Below, in pieces: positions 11,644 to 22,407 of a stretch of 64,000 nucleotides of DNA; positions within the stretch are counted from its first letter, which is position 1; each line of letters starts with the position of its first letter. Where the stretch lies: positions 5,952,001 through 6,016,000 of the forward strand of contig OZ005696.1 in NCBI GenBank assembly GCA_963930775.1. Reading direction: 5' to 3'. The translations under genes were made by a program, and so were the position numbers. The notes under the pieces are model-generated. The model was given only the letters and a program-made list of their open reading frames with translations. It was not told where the DNA came from and searched no databases. Source of the stretch: Cliona cf. orientalis. Its lineage: Eukaryota; Porifera; Demospongiae; Clionaida; Clionaidae.

Positions 11644-11783
11644 TACGGTATAATTTCATTGTTAAAATATTTTTGGACAGCCTGGCTTATGTGAAATTAA
11701 ACTTACGTAATATTAACAATAATGCAGTACAGGGTCATTAATGTGAAAAATTATCACACAATATATATTCACGATTTATGGTA
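11644..11783. mobile_element. TA-flanked MITE (TACNGTA ends), degraded copy
   Basis: This is the same family as 34129-34322. They share TTCATTGTTAAAATATTTTT, GGACAGCCTGGCTT and a terminal TTCACGATTTATGGTA. It lies in the A-B intron of gene 1. Confidence 0.6.
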
Positions 11784-12055
11784 TAAGAGTTCAAGTAGGT
11801 GTACAAAATACCTAAATCTCGAGGTGAGGCAGCCAATTTTGTAGTTGGTGAATGCATTACCACTACAATGGTGGCTACTAAATTTTGCATACATGCATGT
11901 AGTCTGTATATGTTAGTGAGCAGTAGCATCACCAGGGGGGTGCACGTGGGTCCAGTTAAACAATTACCTAGAGATGCCACTGTTTGTGAGATTTGTCTGT
12001 AGGTGGATGCTCTTAAAGTCTGTATGGATATTAATAGCTATGCTCTCCATTTCAG

Positions 12056-12331
12056 ACCCCACCTTGACGACCGACAGTGTGGCTCAAGTCATGGAGTTGG
12101 TGAATGACTGGAACTCACTTCACGTTGCTTATTATAAAGAAGTAGTCCCTCTCAGCCGACTCACTGAGATCCAGCAGAGGTGCTCCACTGAGAGAGAAAT
12201 AGCCAATGAGTGTGCCTCCTACTATGTCCACTGCCATCCTCAGTCTTCCTGGACACATCTTGCCACTCATCTGTACAGGGAGGGGGAGTTTGCTGCTGTG
12301 GAGAAATTAAAACCATTCCTACCACTCAGGG
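12056..12331 (+). CDS. Death-fold exon B of gene 1
   Basis: This 276-nt exon (92 codons) lies between TTTCAG and GTAAGT, phase 1-1. It starts DPTLTTDSVAQVMELVNDW and carries EIQQRCSTEREIANECASYY, VHCHPQSSWTHLATHLY and FAAVEKLKPFLPLRG. It aligns with the B exons at 59285 and 3260, differing mainly in the loop after NDW. It is open throughout. The C-rich helix (ECASYYVHCHP) is a B-specific mark. It probably acts as a protein-protein docking module rather than an enzyme. Confidence 0.75.
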
Positions 12332-12418
12332 GTAAGTGCCAGGCTATCAGTAAGTAAACTATGTACCCCATACCTACTGTGCCTTTGTGTATGTGCTTTG
12401 ATGGTTGTTGCCTAGATG

Positions 12419-12510
12419 TAGCCTCGTCCCCAGGCCACTCCCACGTTTTCAATGTTACACGCAGAAACGTGTAACATTGAAAACGTGGGAGTGGCCTGGG
12501 GACGAGGCTA
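12419..12510. mobile_element. 92-bp fold-back element with 9-bp duplication
   Basis: Two nearly perfect 43-bp arms start TAGCCTCGTCCCCAGG and meet at a 6-nt loop. The flanks are GCCTAGATG at 12410-12418 and again at 12511-12519. It sits in the B-C intron of gene 1. The same ends without a clear duplication occur at 22746-22823. Confidence 0.8.
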
Positions 12511-13021
12511 GCCTAGATGCACAAAATAGGCTTGCCCATGTAAGATTAACTTATTTTTCCAGCAAGGATAAACCTTGTTTACTGTTGTCATCTTTGTTGT
12601 CCACCCTACATTTCAAGTTTTATGCATCTTAGCGAGTGGTGCATGAGTGTTGTGAAAATGTCAAGAATAGTGAAAAGTTACTATCCTTACTAAATTTAAG
12701 CACAGGCTGGTAATGGTCAGCAATGTAACATGTAACAAGGTATGGATTTTGATTTGCAATGTCCATTGCATCAACTACACCCTCTATATGACATTGTGTG
12801 TAACGTGATGCTGGACATTACTACCTACACATGCTCACAGCTAAGTATGTGTATGCAGATGGCTGGGCTGCACAAGTGCACACATTTAGATTATAGTTTA
12901 CCATATTATATTGCATGCTGTGAACTTTGTTGCAAGTATTTACATTGTGTTTATGGATAATTAGTATTTAACTAAAGCAATAGACACATAACATTAATAT
13001 TTTGGTTTGCTGTCACCATAG

Positions 13022-13285
13022 ATCTCACTATCACAACAGAGAAACTGGTGGAGCTGTTTGTAACAGTGAGGAGTGATTATGGTTTAGAGGAACGGTTAGA
13101 TGTACCAGAGTCTAAGATTGCTGAAATGCAGAGGAACCTCCGTAGCCCCTCCCAGAGAAAAGAAGCGTACCTTGACCTCTATGCCACTGGCCATCCCTGT
13201 CCAAATTGGAGGCAGGTTACTGGGGCACTCAGTTATGTTGGCCTTTACTATCAGGCTAGGACAGTGGAGAGGACTTATGTTCAAG
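13022..13285 (+). CDS. Death-fold exon C of gene 1
   Basis: This 264-nt exon (88 codons), with acceptor CATAG and donor GTATTG, is phase 1-1. It reads DLTITTEKLVELFVTVRSDY, then LDVPESKIAEMQRNLRSPSQ, RKEAYLDLYATGHPCPNW and ends with TYVQG. The exon aligns with 47471-47722 and 1301-1561; REAYLDLYAT and P-x-W are shared. The helix order is typical of the Death superfamily. It follows B by 690 bp and precedes a 42-nt linker exon. Confidence 0.8.
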
Positions 13286-13389
13286 GTATTGATACTAATG
13301 CACACATTGTCTGTGATAGTCATTGTATATGGCCAAGGAAAGGAACTTCCCAGTTACGTTAATGATTATTGTGTGTGTCAATTTGAAAG

Positions 13390-13431
13390 CTGGAGCTGAC
13401 ACAGTCTGCCTGGGAGTAGGAGTGTACCTCT
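13390..13431 (+). CDS. 42-nt linker exon of gene 1
   Basis: Bounded by GAAAG and GTAAGT, this 42-nt block reads AGADTVCLGVGVYL once joined in phase 1 to exon C, and leaves phase 1 for the GTPase exon at 14669. Splice sites and phase agree on both sides, which is the evidence for it. No counterpart was recognised in genes 2 and 3, so it may be optional or spurious. Confidence 0.5.
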
Positions 13432-14168
13432 GTAAGTTCCATATTGTAGTCAGGGTCTGTTTTTTCTATCGCCTCACATACGGATAAGCATTCAAATACA
13501 AATATACAGTATGTAGTGATTGCAAGCATAATAATATTATTATGATTGGCCCGGTACTATAATTAGTGGAATAATAATTATAATAGTTTTATACTTAGAG
13601 CATTCTATTTATATGCACCAGATGCTGCTAATAATATTTTTTAATAATTTACTTTGCCATCATTAGCGGGAAACTTTGACAATTTGGCAATTTGATGAAT
13701 TCAAACTCACCAATTTAGCACACGCACCCATGACAGTCGGTATAATATAATGTTTTTGTGCTCCACGTTTTGTGTACAAAACCACACTGCACTTAGCTCT
13801 TAGCTATGAAGGTACTGCAAGCTTTCTTTTATGGCCATGCATTGGTCTTGACCTTGGGTATTGTCTGTAAGCACTGCACCATGAAAGGAACATTCCAGAA
13901 ATATAATATTACAAGGAGTGAGCTCGCTTCGCTCGCTCACTCCTTTATCCCTATGCTACTATTGTGCATGTGTGGTCGACGACCTTTACCTACATATTTG
14001 TGCGCATGCGCAGCGAGCAAGCTAGCACACGTGCACATCCTGCCTAATCATGTGACTTTGTCAATCACCTAGCTAAAGAATTCGTTACTTGTCTTGCAGC
14101 TTCGCTCGCAAGGGATCCCAAGAGAAGACGCTTAGAATAGAATCGCCTCCCTCTGCAAAGCATCTAAT
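13432..14168. other. Intron of gene 1 and possible internal promoter region
   Basis: It contains a short hairpin at 13914-13943 (GGAGTGAGC pairing with GCTCACTCC) and NRF1-like TGCGCATGCGCA near 13999-14010. No exon was recognised until the ATG at 14169. Confidence 0.4.
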
Positions 14169-14223
14169 ATGGGCAACATCAACTCCAGAATGTCACCCTT
14201 TCGCATTCTCCAGACCGCCATAT
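14169..14223 (+). CDS. Candidate alternative first exon with myristoylation-type start
   Basis: ATG at 14169 (A at -3, G at +4) begins MGNINSRMSPFRILQTAI and runs into a GTAAGT donor after one more base, phase 1. That is exactly the phase accepted by the long exon at 14669 (first codon completed as TTG, then SERAQ). Gly2 and Ser6 fit the N-myristoylation consensus, so this exon would give a short, Death-exon-free, possibly membrane-bound GTPase form. The start is inferred from sequence only; no transcript was available. Confidence 0.45.
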
Positions 14224-14668
14224 GTAAGTGTACAGTTCAGTCTAATTCTGTCCTGCCGTTTTTTGAAGCAGCTCACTTTAGTGGCTGCTGGGCCATAGCC
14301 AGCCGCCATTAGTTGGCTGTCTGCTGTATCGTCCCAAGTCCAGTGACGCCCAGAAAGAAAACTTTTTAGCTTGGGTCAAATCGCTTCCGGTCACCTCCCG
14401 CTCGGACGGACGCACGGACAACTATAATCTTAGTATAATGATGGGTATAGTATGGTAATGGTTGACAATTATTTGAGCGCTATGTTCATTTCAAATGCTC
14501 GCTCCACTCACTTATAGCTAATCATTTTAGAGTGAGGAATGGCATGCACATGCAGTAATATTGGTATAGTACACATGAACATGATGATCTATACATGGCC
14601 TGGCTATATGGTTGCATGGTTTATGATGTAAATATACACAGATGTTTCCACTTTATGTATGGATATAG

Positions 14669-16775
14669 TGAGTGAAAGGGCACAGCTCAACTTTGATGAA
14701 GCCATGAAGGAGGGAGGATCCAACTTCCGGAGTGGTAGTTCGTTCCTGATGGGGGCTGGAGGGTCTGGGAAGACCCACGTTCTTCACGCTTTCCTTAAGG
14801 AGAAACCTCCACCCGTACGACAAAGCACACAGTGTGTTAAGAATCCAGTGAGGGCAATAGCTCAGTGCAAGCTTGGCGTCAGCAAGGAGACAGCTGGTGA
14901 GACTCACTTTACCAGGATCACCGACCAACAGTACTCTGACATGCTCTGTGAGTCAGCCAAGCATTTTCAACTATTGCATACAGGCAAGCGACTGCCACAA
15001 CCACACACCAGACGACTAGAGGGAGATGAAGCAGCTGTAGCTCATATCTCAGCTGGAGATTTCAATGTCTTACCTCCAGTACAAGACGTGGAATCTGCTG
15101 TCACTGATATTACTAAGATTTTAAAGCATAGTGGGTTAGAGAGTGAGCTTGTTGTTCGAATGCATGCTGGATCAAAGGCAGCCGGTCAACTGGATGACCA
15201 GGATGTGATTGACATGGGCGATTCTGGTGGGCAGCCAACATATCACGAAATACTTCCAGTTTTTGTCTCCAACACCATGTTTGGCATGCTCGTGGTGAAG
15301 CTCAACGAGCCTCTTGACAGTCACCCATTAGTTGAGTATTATACTAATGGGAAACCCATTGGAAAGCCTTTCAAATCTCCTTTCACACACCTGCAGACCT
15401 TTCGCCACTGCATGCGAGTCCTTCAGTCGACTTGTGAAAGTGGCAAATGCCCTAAGATTGCCTTCATAGGGACGCACAAGGATCTTGAAGATGAATGCAA
15501 GGACGAGAACAGAGCAGAAAAGGAACGAAAGCTGCTCAGCATCATCCCTCCAAACATGATGGATCATGTCATCTTTTGTGATGAAGAGTCTCAGAGGCTA
15601 ATATTTGCCATCAATGCCAAATGCCCAGGGGATGATGATCAGGCAGTCCTTGCTGATTTGAGATACCTCATGTTGCGTGAGCTACAGAAGCTCCAACGTG
15701 TCAGAATCCCACATCGATACTTTGCTTTGGAGATGGCTTTCAAACGGTTCGCAAAGTACCAAAAGAAGGCAATTCTGAGCAAGGAAGAATGTTTCAAGGA
15801 AGCAACCAAATTCCACTTTACGAGAGAATCTTTTGAAGATGCTTTGAAATACCTCACAGCCCACAAGCTTGTCATGCATTATAGTGAGGTCCTTCCAGAG
15901 GTAGTGTTCATAAATTCTCAGGTCGTCCTTGACAAGATCACAGAGCTTGTAGAGCATAGCCTAACACTGCGTGCAAAGCTGCCTACCCAGGTTCGAGCAG
16001 CTAGAAGTGTTCGTGGTTCTCGAGAGTTTAAGTTATGTGGTATAATCACACGAGACATTCTCTCACAGTTTGAATCAGGCTACATTCCAATGCTTTTTGA
16101 GGAAGATCACCTAATCTTGCTTTTCAAGCATCTTCTGATTGTTGCTGAGGTAGGTGAAGGTAAGTACCTGATGGCGTGCCTCCTTGAGGAAGAAGCCATA
16201 CCTCATCCCTTGTCACTCCCAGCCCCTCAGGTTGCCGCTTCTCTTCTCTTCTACTTTGGTCCAGATGGTCCCAAGCTAGGAGTCTACTGCTGTCTTCTTT
16301 CCACACTAATCACAGATTCCAAATGGGAACTTCTTATGGAGGGTGGCAACCCTGTCCAGCTTTCACGAAACAAAGCTCGCTTCAAAGTTCCAGGGAAGAA
16401 CCCTGGTTTCATCACAATAACGGATATAACGGATTCTTTTACTACCTTCTTCCATATCGAGGTCACCTTTCCTTCTGATATTAGCCAAGCAAAAACACTT
16501 GAAGTGTGTGAAAAGGTCTGCCCATTGATCCACGAGACTGTCCTCACAGGAATTCGCAAAGCATCGCGACGATTGAACTACAACAATTCGATTCCTGAGA
16601 TAGCTTTTCTCTGCTCTAGTTCCAAGCACCAAGACACCACACTGCATGCAGCTACCATTTCTAGTAGTTGCCTTTTGACCTGTACCACTAACCCATGCAG
16701 CCTCCGTATTCAGTGAGTTGACTGAGGAACACAAGATCTGGTTCGGCAAAGATGCACCTTTCTCATCTGATGCAG
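14669..16775 (+). CDS. Roc-COR type GTPase exon of gene 1, frameshifted near its end
   Basis: This long exon begins SERAQLNFDEAMK. It carries a P-loop GAGGSGKTH about 20 residues on, a switch-like DMGDSGGQP (15211-15237) and a THKD base-recognition motif (from 15472): the G1, G3 and G4 marks of a Roc-type small GTPase. A COR-like region follows from about 15700 (RIPHRYFALEMAFKR, then winged-helix-like stretches) to about 16560. Roc-COR proteins are GTP-controlled signalling scaffolds. The exon is 2107 nt, one more than a multiple of three. Relative to gene 2, about 4 bp are extra near 16690 (TGTACCACTAACCCATG), giving a stop at 16714-16716. Downstream codons (SELTEEHKIWFGK) are open in the shifted frame up to the donor. 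As read, the protein ends before Death exon D. Confidence 0.85.
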
Positions 16776-16847
16776 GTAGCTATATTATAGTGTTTTTAAA
16801 AAAATATTTAACTGTACTTTTATAGATCTACCTTTACACACATGCAG

Positions 16848-17125
16848 GTGTACTTACCATCAAAGACCTTCGTAAGGTTCAGAGAGCCACTTGGGAAGCC
16901 AGGGTGAAGTGGTACAACATTGGTCTGGAGCTGGAGATTGATCCAGGAACATTAGACACTATCAAGACTGATAATGAGAACAGTGATGATCGATTTCGAA
17001 CCATGCTCACGACTTGGCTGAAGATGGTCCAACCTAAACCCACTTTAGCAGCATTAGCTGAGGCCCTCCAGTCCCCCACTGTTGAATTTGGACATCTAAC
17101 AGAGCAAGTCCAAGCACTGAAATGA
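16848..17125 (+). CDS. C-terminal Death-fold exon D of gene 1
   Basis: Acceptor ATGCAG is followed in phase 1 by GVLTIKDLRKVQ, then ARVKWYNIGLELEIDPGTLD, DDRFRTMLTTWLKM and a C-terminal LTEQVQALK with TGA at 17123-17125. W-x-x-I-G-x-x-L, the D/N-rich turn and the closing WL are typical of a canonical Death domain. The 72-bp intron before it is of the usual short size. It is reached in frame only if the frameshift in the preceding exon is not real. Its partner at 27857-28134 is clearly orthologous. Confidence 0.8.
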
Positions 17126-17438
17126 ATTGTTTTTGGTTTTTTTGTGTGTGTGTGTGTGTGATAAATTTTTATTTGTGTATCTGTTATCACATTTTCAATT
17201 TTTGGCATATCACCTATATCAAGAGTAAATAACAATCTTGCCAATATTTTCATTCACTACCTTTTGAAATGCCACTGCAAAGAGCTGCACTTTCTCGTTT
17301 TGTGAGTAGCTACAATCGAGGAGAATTAAAATGTTTATGTTTTAATTATCCGTGCTACAATAATAATATTATTAATAATTTGCGATTAGTACGCTACAGG
17401 ATCGACACACAGCACTGAGGATCTTTTCCAATCCAATA

Positions 17439-18760
17439 ATGTGGCCTGGTCCAGTCCACCAGGCTGCGGTGATCGGTGTGATAGGCACACACAATCTGCG
17501 AGCTGCCGTCTTCCGCGACAATCGAGTTGAGCTGATCAAGGATGAACTGGGCAACGACTCGACTCCCGCCTTTGTTGGCTTCATCCTCCAATCAGAGTCT
17601 GCTGACAACTTGGCTCGCTATACCACCGTCCTCGGTCGACATGCCTATGATCTGGCGCAAAGAAACCTCTCTCACCCCGTGTATGGGCTGAAGAAGCTGC
17701 TGGGGAGGAAGCCAGATGACCATATAAATTTTAGCGAGAGAGGGAACTGGCCTTTTGAAATAGCAGCTGATCAAGATAGGCTTGCTGCAGTCAGCATTCC
17801 TGCCACTAAAATTAATCATCCAACAGCGGCAAGCTCAAGCTCTACAAACCAGAGGAGTTACTGTCAATGGTGCTTTGAAAGGTGGTCGAGAAGGTTGATG
17901 TGCACCTAGGAGTTCCCATCAAGGAGGCTGTTGCAACTGTACCCGCTTGTTTTGGCTTCATGGATCGAGTGCGTATCACACAGCTTTGCGATGCAGCTGG
18001 GATTAAAGTGAACCGATTTATTAACGAGGCATGGGCGGCTGCAGTTGCTCATGGATTTGAGACTGATAGCAAAGATGCAATGAATGTTATTGTCATCAAC
18101 GTTGGTGCTGGTTTCATTGATATTTGCTGCATCATGATAGATGTCAACATGATATGATCTACGAAGTCCGTTCTTCATATATTATGGCTATCCCCTCACA
18201 CCCGATACTCAGAAGGAGTTTAGTTTATGAAATTTTCAGAGCTTAGAAAATGCGTCAGAAGCGTTCAGCTACAAGCATGAGCAAAAATTGACCAAATTTT
18301 GCTATGTGGGGGATCATTGAGTCTTCCTGAAATTCTAAGAGCTTTTTGTAATCTCTTTGTTGGGGTGGCCCTGTGATTATTACCGATCCGTCCACAGCTG
18401 CTGTTAGAGGTGCAGCTGTCTATGCCGCACTCTTGGGTGGAGATAGGAACAAATGATTCGAAGATTTCATCGCTTTGTCGGCTACAAATTTTGCGCTTGG
18501 TATCAAGGTCATAGACAGTAGTGTCAAGACTGTACTACAGCAAAACCTGCCCTGCCCTGCGAGAGTGACTAGGCAGTTCACCACTAGCATAGATGACCAA
18601 ACGATGGTTGTTTTTGAAGTGTATGAGACGGGAGAACAAGAAGGTGTGCGTGAAGATATGCTGCATTTCTTGGTGAAATTGTTCTGAGTGGTATCCTTCC
18701 TCTGCCCAAGGGAAGGCTGGTGCTGGACATAACAGTCAACGTTAAAACTAACCATTGAAT
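17439..18760 (+). pseudogene. HSP70-like gene, broken
   Basis: Stretches in three frames align with the HSP70 ATPase domain: VELIKDELGNDSTPAFVGF and VYGLKKLLGRKPDDHINF, then TVPACFGFMDRVRITQLCDA with INEAWAAAVAHGF, then YVGGSLSLPEI and RGAAVYAALLGGD. The substrate-domain start follows (FALGIKV, FEVYETGEQEGVRED, GILPLPKGRLVLDITV). The first phosphate loop is altered: the usual DLGTT is GVIGTH. Several frame changes and an in-frame TGA after GGDRNK show it is not translatable as a whole. No introns are needed in the aligned part, so an old retrocopy or a decayed intron-poor gene is possible. Confidence 0.8.
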
Positions 18761-18997
18761 TGCAGTTAAAGTGGGTTATGCATAACTGAACATGGAGAAA
18801 GGTTTCACCGTATCTAAGGTAATGACTGAAACAGCCTCCTAAGTGCTTTAGGTGCCTTAGATCTTCTGTTGAGTTAGGCAAATACTGTTGTCGATCTGCA
18901 GTTGCACTTTTGGTATATATAATATTATTATACCTATATACTTTTTATGAAAAGCCAAAGTTAGCTAATCTAAACTATGAATTCCTCTTTTTTACAG

Positions 18998-19120
18998 GAC
19001 ACATCTGAAGTGAAGAGAACTGAGAGGCCAGAACTGATGCCCTCCTGGTATGAACCACCAAAGCCCAAGAGTCATAATCACCAGGGACATATTCACTCCT
19101 GCCCACACCACCACCACTGA
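18998..19120 (+). CDS. Possible terminal exon ending in a histidine-rich tail
   Basis: After a pyrimidine-rich TTTTTTACAG acceptor, 40 codons in phase 0 run to TGA: DTSEVKRTERPELMPSWYEP, then a His-rich end with HHHH. I do not recognise the family. Its position suggests it was the last exon of the HSP70-like gene, but no such tail is usual in that family. The His-rich end could bind metal. Confidence 0.35.
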   Translation, partial: DTSEVKRTERPELMPSWYEPPKPKSHNHQGHIHSCPHHHH

Positions 19121-19386
19121 CCATTGTTGGTCTAGCTTAGTTCACACAGACAGCTCTTTGGTATAGATCAGACGATGTGTACATGTCACTCATGATGATA
19201 TGATACTTTTATTATTGAAATTTTTAAATCAAAATTGGACAAAAAATTAAATGGTGATAATGCTGAGAAGTGATCAATGGTGGCATTTATTAATGACATT
19301 GTGAATTTGATACTGCTAATAACATTTTGCAGTTTGATTGAGTTGGTAATTAAGCTATAATACACCAGAGATACTGCATGTACAAC

Positions 19387-19519
19387 TTAATTGTTACTGA
19401 ACTGTAGCCAGCATTCGGCTAAAAGGTTGAACAGTTCATCGTCCTGAACTGTCACCGCATCCAGCTTGTTTTGCAGTTCCTCCAGTAGATCCCTCACCCC
19501 GATGGAGATCAACCTATCC
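19387..19519 (-). CDS. Possible C-terminal exon, unknown protein
   Basis: On the - strand, after an ACACAG acceptor, 44 codons run in phase 1 to TAA. They begin DRLISIGVRDLLEELQNKLD, continue AVTVQDDELFNLLAEC and end WLQFSNN. The codon pattern and amphipathic helices look protein-coding, but I cannot name the family and did not find upstream exons. A frame just upstream (IAIAGYLGDAEG) may be related. Confidence 0.35.
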
Positions 19520-19707
19520 CTGTGTCAACGTACCTTCAGCATCACCAAGATAACCTGCTATGGCAATCCAAACGTGAAAAATTATCAAAATTCAAATTCA
19601 AGGGTGTAAAAGTACAAATTTTGCATATGGAAGGGTGCAAAAGGTCGAAGCTGCGAACATGGTATGGACGGTATATTGCCTATTAATGTACTCCTGCTAG
19701 TATTGAG

Positions 19708-20140
19708 TAAGCACGGTCGATAGGTGTGGTTATGGTGGCCAACAAAACTGCACCGTTTGTGACGCTCGTAGATCGATTTGAAGCATACTGAAGCCAGTTG
19801 TTTGCCAATGATTTGGTGTGTTTACAAATCGCTCAAGTGCCTAACAATGACAACAAAACAGCTGATTACCTTACCCCTTGGCCATATGCGCAGGGTAAGA
19901 ATGACTAATTTATTGCCCACGCATTCTTTGCACATGTGTACACTAAATTACATCATAGAAAATTTCGTTTGAAAAGGATAGAGTGAAAGACCATCTTTGA
20001 ATTTGATGTGGGCAAGGAATAGGAAAATTTTAGTGGCCTGAGTGATTTCAAATGATTTATTGTACACAGAAGTGCTACATGTACTCCTATAATCAAAGTG
20101 TTAAACATTGGACCACACCCACCAAAATACTTGTGCACAC
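19708..20140. repeat. Dispersed repeat also at 2536-2990
   Basis: Shared blocks in the same order include CGATAGGTGTG, TTACCTTACCCCTTGG, CATTCTTTG, TACATCATAGAAA and AAAGACCATCTTTGAATTTG. A third, partial copy is at 54470-54940. Ends could not be fixed and there is no coding sequence. Confidence 0.6.
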
Positions 20141-20431
20141 ACGTTTTTTTTATTTATTATACTACCGTATTTCTTCTAAAAATTTCGACCTTTCTAATTA
20201 TTCAGCACCCTTTACTGAATGATGCATACCCCAACCAGTTTATCATTAATATCAATTCATCAAGTTTATCATAAATAATCTCTGAAGAAACTTGACATGC
20301 ATACTGAAAGGAGAGGCTTCCAAGTCCATGTATATTATGTGCGTATGAACGTTGATGATCATTACCAACTTAATTTTTGTCTGACGACCATTTCCAACAC
20401 AATCAGGCCATATTAACCATAGATTTTCCCC

Positions 20432-20776
20432 TATAGACCCATTGCACGTACAAGAAAAATCCGTAAAACTCCGTAAATTGTCCTCCAACGGCCGCCATGT
20501 TGGAGTACAAGCGTCTATGTAAACTTGTACTAGCAAGCGCTAAATGGTGCTGTTGCTCTATCGATGTGCATGGACGCCAAACAACTAACTGATATTTCAA
20601 AGCACGCTGTGGTTAGTCTAACATACTGCAACCATGAGAAAAACGGATGCTTACCTTCTTTGCAAACGAGCGGCAAAGGCAGCCTCTGTACATTTTCGCC
20701 ATAGAAAACGGCTCCAGTTGTCCTCCAGGGCGGCCCACTGCGCGCGCCCCGTGACGTCACGTGCAATGGGTCTATA
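20432..20776. mobile_element. MITE with TATAGACCCATTGCACGT ends, just upstream of TMEM19
   Basis: The termini TATAGACCCATTGCACGT and ACGTGCAATGGGTCTATA are perfect inverted repeats. Its inner end is 22 bp before the TMEM19 start codon. A related terminal block (GGGTCTATA) occurs at about 32500. It has no transposase. Confidence 0.7.
20752..20759. promoter_or_regulatory. CRE/E-box pair inside the MITE upstream of TMEM19
   Basis: GTGACGTCACGTG holds a full CRE palindrome (TGACGTCA) overlapping an E-box (CACGTG), about 40 bp before the ATG at 20799. These sites bind bZIP and bHLH factors in animals. Their use as promoter elements here is inferred from position only. Confidence 0.4.
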
Positions 20777-20798
20777 ATAATATGATCTATGCCATAAC

Positions 20799-21792
20799 AT
20801 GGAGTTGTTTGGGGCACGCCTTGAGTGGCCTCGTTTCGGATGCGCTCTAGGCCTCTCGCTTCTCATTTCATTGTACGGATGGAAAAAGCGGTCGTTGAGT
20901 CTCTCGGGTGCTGTGGCGGCCGTTGTTGTGGGATTTGTGCTGACCGCGGCCAGTGCTTGCTTTAGTGTCACTCTTTTGGTGTTCTTCTTTACTTCATCTC
21001 GGCTGACCAAGTGGAGAGGCAACGAGAAACGAAAGTTGGAGGAGGACTTCAAAGAAGGTAGCCCTAGCATAGATATTAAAGTTAATTGATTTGACGATCT
21101 TTATCTATCCAGGGGGACAAAGGGACTGGGTTCAAGTCCTTTGCAATGGAGGCGTGGCAACTGCTTCAGCTGAAATCTACATCCGTGATGTAGGTTATGG
21201 TGAACATGCATGCCTTGAACCTGTGGGCCAAGTACTGCGAGCCATTCGCAACCACATTCTTTGTTCTCTTTGTCGTGTCATCGCTGGCTTGCTGCTGTGG
21301 GGATACATGGGCGTCTGAAATTGGGTCTGTTATTGGGGGAACCCCTAGACTAATCACTACTTGGAGACGTGTGCCTAAGGGAACAAACGGCGGTGTGACG
21401 TTAATCGGAACGCTGTGCAGTATTGCAGGTGGACTGGTGGTTGGGATTGCATACTGGATCACAGAGACAGTGTTTCAAGTGTCTTTGTGAGTGGTGACAG
21501 TGGCAATATTATATCTCCATGGTCGCAGTACCCCTATGCTATCATTGGAGCCGCTTCTGGTCTGTTTGGATCTCTTGTCGATTCAATTCTGGGAGCCACT
21601 CTCCAGTATTCGGGCTACTCTGAGAAGCTGGACAAGGTAGTGAACTCGCCTGATGAAGGAGTCAAGCACATCTCTGGACTCAACATACTCGACAATCACA
21701 GTGTCAACTTTCTGTCCTCACTCATAACAGCACTGGTGGTACCCCTTACCTGGCATGAACTTGTTACAACCTATGTCCTTCCAATTTGCTGA
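20799..21792 (+). pseudogene. TMEM19: TMEM19 homologue (DUF92 membrane protein), two apparent frameshifts
   Basis: ATG at 20799 opens exon 1 (to 21057) with two membrane segments and RLTKWRGNEKRKLEEDFKEG. After a 55-bp intron, exon 2 (from 21113) continues GGQRDWVQVLCNGG. The family signatures GDTWASEIGSVIGG, PRLITTWRRVPKGTNGG, LVDSILGATLQYSGY and ILDNHSVNFLSS follow in order, ending at TGA 21790-21792. The reading frame changes twice, near 21200 and near 21475, so one uninterrupted protein is not obtained. Coding similarity is strong on both sides, so sequencing errors or a recent pseudogene are both possible. In animals it is a small multipass membrane protein of poorly known function. Confidence 0.8.
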
Positions 21793-22370
21793 TGAATCCT
21801 ACATCGTTGTACAGAGCATTCTTAATTTTTCTTGGTGTCCTCTTCAGATTGTGACCATTATATTAATTTTGTTTGTATGTAGTCTACGTACATCATATTG
21901 CACAGAGTAGCCATTACAATGCATCAATTTTTGTGCCCTAGCTCCTCAGTCATGTGGCAAACACATGCCCTTGCATTGGTAGGGTCTGGCCTTAGAGCAC
22001 AAAATTAATTCTAGATCTTAAAATTTCCAAGTTGTACCATGAGCAAGATGGTAAATTATAATTGTTATGAAAATGGCAAATACTGCTCCAACTAAGATTT
22101 CAGCCACCAATTCTTATTTTCCTCTAACTGATTTGCTGTGATAGCTAAGTAATAACTGAGAAAACACCAAGATTTATCGAGAAGAGAGATTCCAGAATAA
22201 GTTAAACCAGTTGTTGTAAACTCTTCTCTTAATGAACAGCCGGCAGACTGGTGGCCAAGTACTTAGTAGTAGTTAGCAAAATAATTTATGATACCATCAT
22301 ATTATGATGGTATCATAAATAATTATTAAGTAGCTAACTGTGCTAGTCCCTTAATATTTTATAGTGCATG
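21793..22370. other. Intergenic with AT-rich palindrome
   Basis: A near-perfect palindrome at about 22286-22321 is centred on CATATTATG and has repeated AAATAATT at its edges. It may be another fold-back insertion, but the AT-rich flanks make the duplication uncertain. From about 22335 the sequence matches 6780-6900. Confidence 0.45.
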
Positions 22371-22379
22371 GGTACCAGC

Positions 22380-22407
22380 AGGAGCTTATGAGCGCTCATA
22401 AGCTCCT
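22380..22407. mobile_element. 28-bp perfect palindrome with 9-bp target duplication
   Basis: AGGAGCTTATGAGC and its exact complement meet without a loop. GGTACCAGC lies on both sides (22371-22379 and 22408-22416). The duplicated locus near 6798 (GGGTACTAGCCCC) has no palindrome. The 9-bp duplication links it to the fold-back family, although the ends are AGG...CCT rather than TAG...CTA. Confidence 0.65.

Noticed and set aside
14653-16749. Several - strand frames of 60-130 codons opposite the GTPase exon
   Set aside because: They are shadows of the strongly coding + strand exon and have no family similarity.
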